Shown here in pieces: positions 26,501 to 40,400 of a stretch of 64,000 nucleotides of DNA; the first letter of the stretch is position 1; every line of letters starts with the position of its first letter. The notes under the pieces were generated by a model. That model searched no databases, was not told where the DNA came from, and was given only the letters and a program-made list of their open reading frames with translations. The position numbers and the translations under genes were made by a program. The stretch is taken from NCBI GenBank assembly GCA_963978545.1, contig OZ021726.1, positions 57,958,959-58,022,958 of the forward strand. The letters are read 5' to 3'. Source of the DNA: Linyphia triangularis (lineage: Eukaryota > Arthropoda > Arachnida > Araneae > Linyphiidae).

Positions 26501-29500
26501 ATGAGCACTTTCTTACTTTTTAGAGTAACAGAGCCTGGAGCATCTTTTGTAACTAAGCTTCATTTAGTTTACTTAATTAATGATGTGCTGCATCATTGGT
26601 AAGCAAGATTTATTTTCTTGTGTTCAAAAAATTAATTATAAGTATACAAATTACAACTTAAATTGTAAACAATATATTATGCTTGATTCCCTAATGATAT
26701 ACTACTTGTATTAGATGATAAACAATGTATTATCATTCTATAAGTATATGTGTGGTTTTTTATACTCCTTATTCTAATTAGTCTTTAACATTACTTTTTT
26801 TTAAATCATTAAATTTGTTGTATATAACCCATTGCTAATGATGCCAAAAAAAATGTTACTTAAATTACTTTTGATTCATATGTTTTATCTCTCAAAAATA
26901 ATTGCCTTTACTAAGTGTCTATGTGCTAAATTATATTTATAAGTATTCTAACTAGTTCATTTTGTATTAAATTTTTCTTATTTTCTTGGAAAGGATTCTC
27001 TTAAGAGTATGTCTTTGTTGATGTTATCTTGTTGTTGTTTTTTTAATTAATTTTTTATATTTAGCTTTCGAAAAAATGCTGAAGATTTAAAGAAGATTCT
27101 TGAGAAAGCGGTTGTCCCTATATTTTGTTCTACAAGCATAGGAGTTGAAGCAGATAAGCAACAAAAACTTTCAAAAGTAAAATTATTAGTATTTAATTTC
27201 CCAAAAATTTCTCTTCTTCCCTTTCTTTTACTTTCAGTTTACATCTGCATTTTTTTATTAATTTGATGCTAAAAGAGAAAATTAATCACAACTGTCCAGT
27301 TTTTGTCTATGTAAAAAGCATTCTTTGAAATGGTAATTTTTGCTGTAATTGTATGTTAAAATTTTTGTCAAGCATATTAGATCAATGATCAATTTTATTT
27401 TAAAATTGTAGATAAATTTATAAATAACAGGGCTGCCACAGGCGACTAAAAAGGCTACTAAAGCGACTATTTTAGTGGCCAGGCGACTATGGCAACTATT
27501 TCAATGAAAAAAGGGCCCAAAGCGACTATTTTGAACAAAACCTCCAACTATTTTTGGGCTCAGGCGACTATTTTTTTTTAAATTGGATACTGTCCGTTAG
27601 AAGACAGAAAAAAAAACGGCACTAAGGTACTAACAATTTTATCAAAATGGTGATTTTTTTAAAGGGGGGGGGAGAGCGATCACTACCGAAATAGTTGTCC
27701 ATATTCGCTGGTAGAGTGATCACTTTGTTAGGCCGACGATAGTAACTTCACGCAAGATTGTTGTTTTTGACGGCAACCGCGGTCATTTTCGCCTACCTGT
27801 TGGGTTTCTATGTTTTATCTTTCGCCGTGCAAGGCAACAGCATACACAATTATATTCTCAAATATCAAATTATTTCGCTTTATTTACTCTAAACAAAAAT
27901 GAATTTGTGGAATTTGCCTCGAACGCCGGAAGAAAGTGCCGTAGTATGGACAGTATTGATGTTATTTGACGCTATTTCCGAGATTTGTGTCAGTGTGATG
28001 AACAATTTTGCCCTGTTGGTCAATGAATGCAAAATGATTAGAATTTCAATGCTGTAGCTAAAGTTAGAAATAATTAAGTAATTTAAATTTTTAAGCAATT
28101 TATTTAATTACTCTGAATGTAGCTTAAACAGGGTGGCGTCAGAACTGGGAATTCAGGGAAATGTCGAGGAATTTCGCAAAATTACTCTTTAATCAAGGAA
28201 TTTTGAAATTTTCGAGTTTCTCTTCTCGCGTACCCCGTGTGGGTGCGGACATCTGTCCCAACTCGCGTCACGCGATATATATATAGTTTTTATAGTTGGC
28301 CGATCGATTTGGGTGTACGAAATTTCCGAACTTTTTCTACTCTCAGCAGCTAAGCCAAACCGGCCAATCTCCCCTCCTTAGCCCACAACCACATGTTCAT
28401 GTTCCACTTTTTTTTTCTTTTTTTTTTTTACTTGCTAACATTTTTGTATGCTTAGAACAATGATTTACACGTTATTTCTGATAGATTTTTGGTTATCCTA
28501 TAAATTCGCGTCCGCCGGTGTCTTATTGTTAAAAAAAATCTTCAAACTTCAATCTGCCTGCATCCTTTACAGACATGATTTTTTTTCTTCTTGCCTTGCG
28601 TTTTTTCTCAACAGAATATATTAGAACCCTAATTATTTACGTATTATTTCTGTTAGATTTTTAGTAGTCCTATTATTTAGAAGCGTGACCGTAGATTTAT
28701 TGTTTAAAAAAAATCCTCCAACTTAAATCTGACTGCATCCTTTACAGACATGATTATTTTTCTTTTTGTCTTGTGTTTTTTGTCAATAGAATATATTGGA
28801 ACCCTAAATTCCTTAATACTATTTCAAATTGATTCCATCATATTTTTTCGTTTTTATTTACCCTATACAGCATTGTGTTATAGATGTGCAACAAATCTAT
28901 AGGCATTCATAAGCAAAATGGGTTAGATCCTGTATTTTATATTTTTACTTTAATTTTTACATTTTATTTAACGTAATTAACTGAAAATGATATATGTGTT
29001 TTTGATTTATATATGTTTAATATAAATCAAATGAAGAATTGAAGTATCCTCCTCCCCTTCCATAAAATAAAAAAAATAATCTGAATGCTTTACTGCATAC
29101 ATTTAGGCAAAGGGTTATGGAATTAAAAAAAAAGGTCCTTACATCCCCTCCCCCCCCCCCCTCGCTGCCAAATGCTGCGCTTGTTTAATAATTAATTTGC
29201 CTCATTTAATATGTACTTTTGTGGTTTAAGATAGTATTTTTGTTGTACAAAATTTTATTTCTGTATATCTATGAGTAATTAATTTTTTGTAAGAAGCTGT
29301 TAATTTCCAAGACTTTCTTTAATGCATTATGTGTTATTTATCTTTTCTCAACTTCCAAATCTAAAACACATAATCATAACACAAAGAAGAAAAATATTGT
29401 ACTAGTTTTACTTTTCCTTGAAGTTAACAAGTATGGGTGTAGTTTGTAAATTGTTTTATGCGAATTTTGTATTTTTTTCTTGATGTTTTCCGTTTTTTTT

Positions 29501-31334
29501 AAGCTCTAAAGATGCTTGTTTTGATTTTTAGCCTAAACTTATATTTTGTTGCAATTATACGTTGATAAGTAAATGTAATTCTATATAGTCAAATGTATAT
29601 ATTTTTAAATTGGCCGTTATTTTCTTTGTTTTCTTAAAATGTTATTTCGCAAATTCTGTAGCCATTTTGTTAAAAATTTAAAAACTGACCTTAATGAAAT
29701 TCGATTGCCATTGCCAATGTATAGTATAATTGTTTAAACATGATACTTGTTTTTCTGAAAAAGTTGTTTGACTTTGGAAGTAAAGAAAAAGTTATCTTGT
29801 TTTGTCAATCGATTTTTATTCTCGCTTTTGCGTGAAGTTTAGCTTTTTTTTTTTTTTTTTTTTGCTTTGGTGCTGCCTGGGAGTAAGGTCGAGTTGCCAA
29901 CTTCCATCGCAGTATATAAATATGGTAGTGCCTCCTCCAAGACACCTGCCTTTTACCGTATGGAATGTAATGTTTTAGACACTATTTTGAATTGAAAGAA
30001 GAGCGTTTCTGGGTTTTCGTGTTTTATATAAATCAACAGTTTTATTTCGAACTTATGAGAAGTGAGACTACTATTTTCAACGTCCGAGACTACTATTTTT
30101 AATGTGTGAGACTACTATTTTTAACATCTGAGGCTACTAAAGCAACTATTTTCAAAGCTTACAGTCAGTGGCAGCCCTGAAATAACCATTTAAATTAAAT
30201 TTATAGGTAATTGGGTTTGTGCAGTTCTTTGAATTTTACTTTAAAACTGTAAATTTAGTTGAATAATAAAATTGTGTAAAATGTTTTAAGTTTGGCTTGC
30301 TTATCTTTTTATTTTTAAACTTTGGAATGTTATCAGTGCCTTCGTGTAGAATTCAATTTTTTTTTGCTGGGGCACTCCCTGCCAAATCGTTTGCTTTAGC
30401 TTTTGATCGAACGTTACAAAATAAATAATTTAAATTATGTAATTATTATTCTTACCTGAATGTTAAAACCTTGATAAACTGTTTATTGACATTGTTTCAT
30501 ATTAATTATAAAGGAAGGGATGTTCTGTTTTGATATGAGTTTTTATACCAATTTATTAGTATTTTACTTTCACTTGAAGGTTTCAAATTAAAATTCAATT
30601 TAACGCTTACCAATGAACTATACATTGACATTATTTCAACTTAAACATTAAAGAATGAGATAAATACTGTATATTTGTTATCTTTAAAAAATTAATGAAT
30701 GAATTATACAACTGTGTATTTTAATCTTGTATAATTAACAACTTTTATTTATTCATTTTTATTTTTTAGTTACATAAGCTATGGGAGACAAACAAATATT
30801 TTTCTTCACAAATATTAGATGTAAGTAATTGGATGACACTTTATGCTTTTCATGATAACTGTTAAACTGTTGCTAATGTTTTAATTTTTTTTTCTAGCAA
30901 TTACAAAATCCTACTGCTTCACTAGCTGCTTACCAGGTAACACTCAGTACTTTTTCACTTTTGTTCATTATATTAAGATAATTTTTTTTCTTATTTTCAG
31001 TTTTATCAATTCTGTTCTTAGAATCTTAGAATAAGTTTAACCAATGTGTTTTTTATCATTTACGTTTTAAAAGGATGTAATGTAAGATTCATAGTACCTC
31101 AAACTTATATTCATATATTTTATAAATAATGCAACTTTTTTTCAGGCTGGATTAATTGCTGAGTTTGCCAGTCTAATCACACCAATTACAACAGCTATAC
31201 AAGCTCAATATGCTTTGCTTCAGAAACAGCATCAAGATTTTGTAGCCCATCTAACTGGGCAAATGCATCAATTGCAGGTATTTAGATGTTTCTGTTAAAA
31301 ATCTTATACCAGAAAGAATTTAAACTACAATTGC

Positions 31335-31405
<71 letters not shown>

Positions 31406-34400
31406 TTATTGCAATGTATTTTTATCTAATAATTTACAAAATATTTTTTTGAAAAGTTACTCCCCTTTAATCTTAAGCTACTTATTTTTTTGAGCTTAAC
31501 TTTTACTGTCATGTTATTTTTCATGATCTTCTGATTAGCATAAACTATGTATTCAGTTACAAAGGGGACTGAAGTATTTTAACATATTTAGCAGTTTTTG
31601 TTTTAAACTATTGTAAATAATACTCTGTCCCTGTGACAACTTGAAACAAGTTGGAATGTAATAGTAGCTATCATTAAAAGACAAGTTATACACATGTTTG
31701 TATTAAGGCACATTGGGTCCAGATATGAAGCATGTACAATTTGGTGATATTTAATGACTGAAACTTCCCACAGTTAACATTGATTATAAATGCTAACAAA
31801 TACTCTGCTGATTTGTTTTTTCTATTAGCACAATTTTAGCTTAAGTTCTAAGTTTAGCAACAATTTGGAAAAGGAAAAAAAAAACATGCTCTACAAAATA
31901 TCCAAGTTTCAATCTGTCTTGATTTGTAGTCAAGATGGGAAACATCCCTTAGAATTATTATGGAAGAACTCTTTATGTAAAATTTTAAAACTCTTCTGAT
32001 TCTAACTGAATTTACTACAATCCTACCGACCTTTTTGAATTTTTAAACTGAGGTGACATGTGTCTGTAGCATTTATAGTTTAGATATAAGGAATTGCAAA
32101 TAGATTTCTACTGCTTCCATTTTATGTTTAGAATCAGGACTCATCTTGGTGAGATCTTTCTTTTGACATATTATACGTTTCCGTAGCATTTGTAGTTTGG
32201 TTTGGGAATATTATCAGTTTTCAAATCTTCAAATACAATTCCTGTGTTCTTTTTTGTAGGTGCCCTATGCATTCCAATCTGCTGCCAATCCATTAGTCCA
32301 GCAGGCTGCTAATTCCCCATACATGCATCCAACAGACTATGGCCAAACACCCATACCCGGACAAGCTCAGGTCAGTACTGCCACCTTCCCTTAAACGTTA
32401 AAGTAAGTAGGCTGATCAAAGCAAATTAAGTTCATATTTTGACTGTGCTTTGGAATTTATGTACTTTAGTAGAAAAATAATGTAAAAATATTGACCAATT
32501 AGTTTTTCCTAATCATGTTTCTACTAATGAGCATATAGCTAATTTATATTTAGCATAATTTAAATTCATAGTTTCCATTGGTTTTACTGAGGACTTGTGA
32601 TGTTTCTGATTTTTTAATATTAATTTATTTGCTTTATTTCTTTCAAGAAGATGTCTTCATTTTTTTTTTTTTAAATCAAAATATTAGATGCATTTAACTC
32701 TTCAAAATAAACTCTAGTGTTTAATTTTGTCTTAATTAATAAAAACAATTGGGCCCATTTTTTAAAATACTTGAGCTACAATTTTTCTTTAAACTTATGT
32801 TATTAGTCAGATTCCATTTTTGACCAACTTTTAAGTTTTAGTTTTTATCAATAAATATTTTATAGATACCTGAGGAAATTCCAAAGTCTTCTGCTGAACT
32901 TGTTCCTGAACATCAGCTGGAAGGACAAGATGCTGAGAAAAAAGAGATTGACCCCAGGTTGGACACTGAACCCATGCACCCAGAAGATAGAATGTCCGAA
33001 ATGAGGAATTCAGATAGGCTACCAGGTTATAAATATGGATTTTTTACAAAAATTTGCAATATTTGAAAATTAAATAAAACTAACCATAAAAGTTAAACAT
33101 AACAATGCTTAAGTTATTTATGCATTAGCCCTTCCACCAAAAAGATGTTAAATTCAAGGAAAGAAGAGTACAATTTTAAAACTATATAAAAGTGACACAA
33201 TTTTTTCTTCTATATTAAACAATTATACTTATAACAAATAATCGAAGACCATTTTTGCGACCGTAAAAATAAAGTTGATCCAAGTATTGGACCCCTAACA
33301 TAAATATAAGAATAATTATATTTCAGTCACATAAATGTTTTACGTGTTCACTTTCAATTACCAGACGTTGACTCTCCAATGGGAGGACGCATGCACGATT
33401 ATCCTCCTGAGGACATGCTGGAACCACCTTATGGACATCCTGACCACCCTGGTCATCATCCAAATGGTCGTCCTGCGGGTGGTCACTACATGGAAGACTA
33501 CTCACCCCATTATGGTCACCCTCCTGGTGGCTACACAGGAGACATTCCTGATTACAGGATGACTCCTCCCCATGGATCTTATGGTCATCATCCGAGGCCA
33601 TTTAGAGATACTCCTATTGGTAAGTAAGATTTATTTTGTTCACTTGAAAGAAATCTGTCAAAAATAAAAATCCCAGATTCGATTAAAAGGCGATTAAAGA
33701 TTGCAAGTTTCCATTGTATTGCTTTCATTCATCAATTTCCTGTAATTTTTCTCTGCATTGACACAATTTCCCATACAAGTATTTGTGATTCCAAGCATTT
33801 TCAATGTAAAAACGAATTTGTGTGTATTATGGCAGTTTTTTTCGAAACTTTCTTATTGTGCTTGTACTTTCAAAATTGTCCACTTGCAAACTCCCATAAG
33901 TGTATGAATTTAATATCTACAACCTTATAAAACATTTTTAATAAAGAAATTTTGTTTTAAGTTATGATATTTTTAAAAGTCTCAAGTACTATCACTAAAA
34001 TATTAGGTTAAAATATACTGATAAATATTCTGCTAAATTTTAAGATGTAAAAAAATTATTGGTAAACATATTGTGTTCTTTGATTTAGGTCAGCTTTAAT
34101 TTGAAATTTGAATCAGAATGTATATATAAAAAAAAAGTTTTCAAGTAGCATTCATGCAAATCAAAGAAATCGTGCATTGTATAGATAATGAAAAACTAAG
34201 CTTGTTGACTTGCTGTCTGATGTTAATATTCATGATCAAAACTTCAAATGAGGCATATGCTATACAAAATTGAAGTTCTCAGGTATTTTTTACAATTAAG
34301 TATTTACAAATTACTGCCTATACACACTAGAACTGCCAGAAGTTTTGATAAGTTGGCTGGATATGGAGCTGAGATCTTGTGGTTTTCACCAAACTAAGTT

Positions 34401-37400
34401 GGAGCTTGGAAATTGTTTTTATTAAATTTTTTGTTTTGAAGCTGTTGTAATTAAAATTGCAAACATTATTTTTTCCTATCAAATGGTTTTTATCTATTTT
34501 TTATTTACAAACAGAAAACTAATTCTCAAGTTTAAAGCTGTCTATTTTTTCAAATGATTAAAACATTTCTAAACAAGGAAAAACAAGACAATAATACATT
34601 GAATTTCTCTATTTCATACAAAAGTAAAAGAAGACACCTTGATCTTTTCTTTCAGGCATGGGACCTCAAGATATGCCCTCAGACTACATGGAGCCAGCTG
34701 GGCCTTCAATTTGCCCACCCTATTATGACTTGCCTGCCGGTCTGATGGTTCCATTAGTTGGGGTGAGCACATTTTTATTCATTTTATACATAATTGTAGG
34801 TCCTATTTTGATTTTTCAAATAAGTGCTTCTAGTATTTAAATTAAAGATTTTTCTCGAAATTATGGGAATTTTTTTTTTTGTAAAATTGTTTCAATATTC
34901 ACGAGATTCTTAGTCAGGCCCTTAGGTATGTGTTATACATTTAATTTTAATTCGAATCGTTTCTGTTGACAGTTGGAAGACACCGACTATGACAGCCCTC
35001 TTGAACCAGACGATATACGCCTTCCACCTCCTGCACTTCCTACTGATCGCCTTCTTGCAGCTGTAGAACAGTTTTACTGTCCCCCGACACATGAGCGGAC
35101 ACGCAACAAGTCAGCACTTCACGCTTTTCTTACTATTAACTATTTCTTGCCATATGGGCTTTAATAATATATGCTACAGATTGAATAATACCAATTTTTT
35201 TTTCTGATGCTAAATATTTTTGCTTATTAAGTTTTCTTGGTTTTTAAATTATTTTCATTTACATTATTTTCCAATATATATTGATTTTTAACTTCAACAT
35301 CCTACATGCTATAATAACTTTGAATAATAGCTAACATTCTTCAGTTTTATTTCTGCATTGAGCTATAAATTTGTTCCTCTTTTAGTGCTTGCTCAATCAA
35401 AATTGGGAAATAAAATTTGAATCAAAAGCTATAAATCTTATATTTCTATTTAAAATACATAATTATTATTGTTATTTCTATTTTAAATGCAGAATATTTA
35501 ATGTTCTAAGGAAGCAAAAAAAAAAAAAAAAAAAAATCCTGTTTTCAATTAAAATACCTGATTGATATAAGAAGAAACAAATATTTTTGTGTTTTTATAA
35601 AAATAAACCTTTAAGGGATGCATTGAATTGAGAAATTTACTTCAATTTGAATGATTTTATATTATAATGTTTCATAGTACAGGGCTGCCACTGGCAACTA
35701 AAAAGGCAACTAAAGCAACTATTTTAGTGACCAGGCGACTATGGCGACTATATTAGTGAAAAAAGGGCCCAAAACGACTATTTTAAGCAAAACCTTTAAC
35801 TATTTTTGGGCTAAGGCTACTATTTAAAAAAAAAAAAAAAATAGTTACTGTCTGATATTGGGACGGAAAAAAAATCGGCACTAAGGTACTAAAGCAGTTT
35901 TGTAAATATAGCGATATTTTTATGGGGAAGGGGGGGAGTCTTGTGAAAGTCAAGCAAGACTTGTGAAAAGCAAGCTTTTGTTTCTTAACATACAGATAAG
36001 TACATGAAATCCACAATAAAATCACACATGGTATAGTCTGCGGATGTGCTGATTTCAGCTTTTTTGTCTAAAATTTCCCAAGATCGATGCAAATCCGCAT
36101 TACAATTTCAGGAGAGGGGGGGGGGGGGCAGGTGTATACTTGCTTACAAGTCTGTTTGCCACAGACCCTTGCCTGCATTCAGAATTCGAAAATCTCCTGT
36201 GGAATGACTACTTTTATCGCTGCTTAATCTAATGTTTGTCTCTATCCTCAATATTTATGTTAGTGTGTGATTGTTAATTTAATTGAGTGTTACGCCTATG
36301 TAATGGCCGCTATTGCCGGTTTTTGGGCTTGTATGCTGGGCGATCACCGAGATTTATGTTTTTGTGACAGTTAATTTCGCCGCATATTACGCTGATGTAA
36401 TAGACCATTGCGAGATTTACTCCGTTATGATGGACACTATCGCTAATATTTACATTCTTGTGATGATAATTTTCACCAAGTATTACGTTGATGTAATAGA
36501 CTCTATTTCTGAGATTTAAGTCGGTATGAAAGGCACCATCACCGATATTTACATTGAAGTGATAGTCATTTTCATCAAAGATTAAGCTGATTTGACGGTT
36601 TGACAGCTGTTTTTTAATATTTGTGCCGCCGTTTTGGTGCTGATGTTATAACTGATTTGCATTCTTGTAATATGTGTTTTTGCCAAAGCTTCTGTTGGTG
36701 TTATAAGACATTATGTCCATGATTTGTACAGGTGTGATGATCGATTTCGCTGTGTAGTTCAATCAATGCAGAATGACTAAAATTTCGATATTGTAGCTAA
36801 ATTTATTACTACTAACTTAAATTTTGAAGCAATTTATTTAATTCCTTTGAATGTTGCTTAAAAACCTGGAAAACTGGGCTTAATTAAATTCGCCCGTCAT
36901 TTTCGACATAGTATAATTGTTTAAACATTTTGAAAGAAGAAATTGTTAAGTTATGGTTGGTTGGTTGTTTTCAGATTATCTGCCGCCGTCAGCAACACGA
37001 GGGCTATAATGCTCTGAAATATTCGTCAATAGACTAGCCAACATACATTTACAAACACCCATGTTTAATACAGGACTCGAACCCGCAACCTCGCGATCTA
37101 GAAGCTAGCATGCTAACCACTATACCTTTTGGTCAGCTGTTAAATTATGAAAAGCGAGGTTACTATTTTCAACGTCTGAGACTACTATTTTCAACGTCTA
37201 AGACCACTATTTTGGCTACTAATTTTAACATCTGAGGTTACTAAAGCAACTATTTTCAAGGCGTATAGTCAGTGGCAGCCCTGATAGTAATTTAGACAAT
37301 TTTAAGTGACGGCAAAAGTGTCCTAAGTGTTAAAAAAATGTCTTGTAAATCAAAGAAACAATTATTTGAATATGTTAAAAATGTTTATTGATTTTTAAAA

Positions 37401-40400
37401 AATATACAAAGTATGTGCACATTTTGTTACCCTCATGTTAGTATTTCCTAGGTAACCACGCTTGAGATTCTGACTTTCAACAGTACATATTTTATGTTGT
37501 TTTTACTTCTCTTTATGGTTTGCCCATGGCCAATACTCTTGCATTTCAGTGAATGAAAATGAAATACAATAGCGACCATTAATCAGTTGAACACTCAGCA
37601 AAAACAACATAAATCTCGGCAATAGCGAAAGTATTGGTGAATTTCAAAAGTTTTGGCAAAAGATTGAGAAAAGATATTTCATGTATGTTTTTTCCGTAGG
37701 TTTCAAATTACGTCAGTAAAACTTTAAAAATATGTAAAAACTACACAAGATCTGTAGAAAAGACATCTTTGCAAATGTGGTAATTTTCATCTACCTGTTA
37801 CGTTCATATGTTATAAATATCGTTCACAGCTCAACCACTTACACAATTATCACAATTATCTTCTTAAATATCAAACTATTCAGTCATTTGTCTTTAGCTG
37901 GCAAAAATGAAATTGTGGAATTTACTGTGAACACTGAAACACCCTGGATGCCATAAATATGCACAATTTTGTTTAGTCTGCAATTCTGTTGGCATAAAAA
38001 TACTTCCGAGATGTACCTTCAGGAATGATAATGTTTTTTATTACGTCTTTGCTATGACGATGTTAGATAGTAGTAAACTATAAAAAAGCTTACAACACAT
38101 CCACATTCTCACAACTTGAATGGTTCGATAACACAGGGGTCACAGACGTCCTATATGTCCTATAAATCCTATATTTTTAAAAAATCGGAAAAAACGTCCT
38201 ATGTTTTTTAATTGTCCTATATATCCTATATTTCTGCGTTGATTCGATCTATATTTTCTTCGAATTCGTAATAACGGCGCCGTTCGTTGTGATTTTTTAT
38301 ATTTCGGATTCTTTGCCGCGATCGTAAGTGAAAGAGACCTGAGCAATGTTTGTAAGCAGCTGCGTCTTATTACTTGTAATGTCACGTGCTGCACAACCTA
38401 CAACTCAACTCAACTACGCGGCGAGAGTTGTGGAGTGTAAACATGATAACTTTTTCATAGCTCGTGGGCTTGAATTTCTGATCTGTTTTCTCCTCCAATA
38501 TTGTAAATTAATTGGTAATAATGCAGCAAGATAGCGAAAAAGAAAGATATGCAGAAACAAAACTCTGCCACAGGAACAACGGATAAAAACAACTTGCAGG
38601 ACTGAAAGAACGACATTTCGAGTGCTCAGTCAGTAATTGATGTCAGGAAACAAAAGGGTTAAGATTTACTGTTCGGTGTCGGATAACGATATTTTCAAAA
38701 AGTCTCTAACATTGAAAATCACGTCAAAACGTTGTGTTGTCCAAGTGCCGGAAAACCAAGTCAACGGGTTGCCACATTCGGTGCTAAATCGCCCACTTTC
38801 CGCCGCCGATCCATCCGACACCAAATATTAAATCTGAACCAATAAAAGACTGCAAAGCTAACAGGGGTTAAGATTTACTCTACGGTCCCCCTTGGCGACT
38901 TTTTGAAAGTTGGCGATTCGACGCCGAATGTGTTTTGACGTCATTTGGATTTGGCGGCACAGCCTTTTGATGCCATTTTCAATTTGACGATTTTTTTTTT
39001 TTTAAATTCTCCAAAGGGGATCGTACAGTTGATCTTAACCTAAACAGGAAATGGGGATAAAAAGAAAATACTTTTAAAGAAATTGGGATAGTTCTAAGCA
39101 CTTATAGATGCTGGAAGACTCAAGATTGCAAATAATGTAATTAATAAAACTTATTTATTGATGAATACTAAGGGTGTATGTGGAATATTTAGGTAATAAC
39201 GAATAAAGGATGACATATTCAGGATCAGGCGATTCTTGTTTTGATGGTGTGTTTTCTATTCTCTTAAATTCAGTATAACGAGTTTTAAAGGGAGACAGTT
39301 ATTTTCTAAGTACTTGATTATAGATATTCCTCTCTTAAAAAGGATAAGTTATGTTAATTGGTACTGTCCTCCTAAGTTCGTCTTGTATGTTCATTTCAAT
39401 AACGTTTCATTTAAAGTTTTAATTAATAAAATATGTAACAAGTTAATTTTAAAGTTCAGTAGAGACTGTGGGTATTTTTTTGATGTTTTATATTGTCCTA
39501 TATTTTTTTTGTAAAAATCCTATATATTTTTATTTTGTCACTTTGACCCCTGATAACATAATTGCTCAGTTTTTCTTTTAATGTTGTAAATGTCGCTAAA
39601 CTTTGCTAAGGTAGTGTTGTTCTTTCTATAGAAGTATTTTCTTTTGTACTCTTTGTCTTTAGAGTAATATAAGATGCAATTTATTTAAAGCAAAGCACCT
39701 TTTATACAAAATTACCAATAAATTTTTGGAAATTATAATTACACTTAACTTATATTACAGACGTACTTGCATATTCTTTACATTTTAAATGTTGGCTTTA
39801 TAAATTTGAAACATCTATGTTAATTTTATTTATGTTCATACATAGCTTTTTTGTTTCTATATGCTTTAGGAATTCCCAGAATTCATTTTAACCCTAGATT
39901 TTTTAATTTTGAAAAAGAAGCTATCCTTTTTTATTTTTTATAACTATTAGAACTCTAAAAAAAACTTGTTAAATATTTTAATTTTTAGACATAGAAAGTT
40001 GCACTTTTGTGTATTTATTCTATCCAGAAGTAGTATTTGTTTCGATAATAAGTTTATTATATTACAAAAATGTGAGTACATTTAATCCAAACATCCAAGT
40101 TTTACTAAAAAAATATTGGGTTTCTTTAAATACTTGCCCAATATATCAGGTATTCTTCAGTTATCAAAATATTTGAATTGGTTGATTTTTTTAGTCTTCT
40201 GTTTGCTAAAATTGCTAGCCAAGTGTTAAGATGTGTTTTTAAATTTTTGGGAGGTTCACAAAAGAAAAAAAAACAAAAAAAAACGTCTTTTGTTGAAAAA
40301 TGAACCCTGACATTTGTTACAATTCTTGAATTAGCATTGCAATTGTGTAAAGATTGCTTTTGTAAACAGCAACTTTTTTAATAATTTTTCAGTTCTTATG

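Noticed and set aside
33323..33601. Minus-strand frame of about 92 codons opposite CHERP
   Set aside because: It is the complement of the Pro/His/Gly-rich CHERP exon, and low complexity keeps it open by chance.
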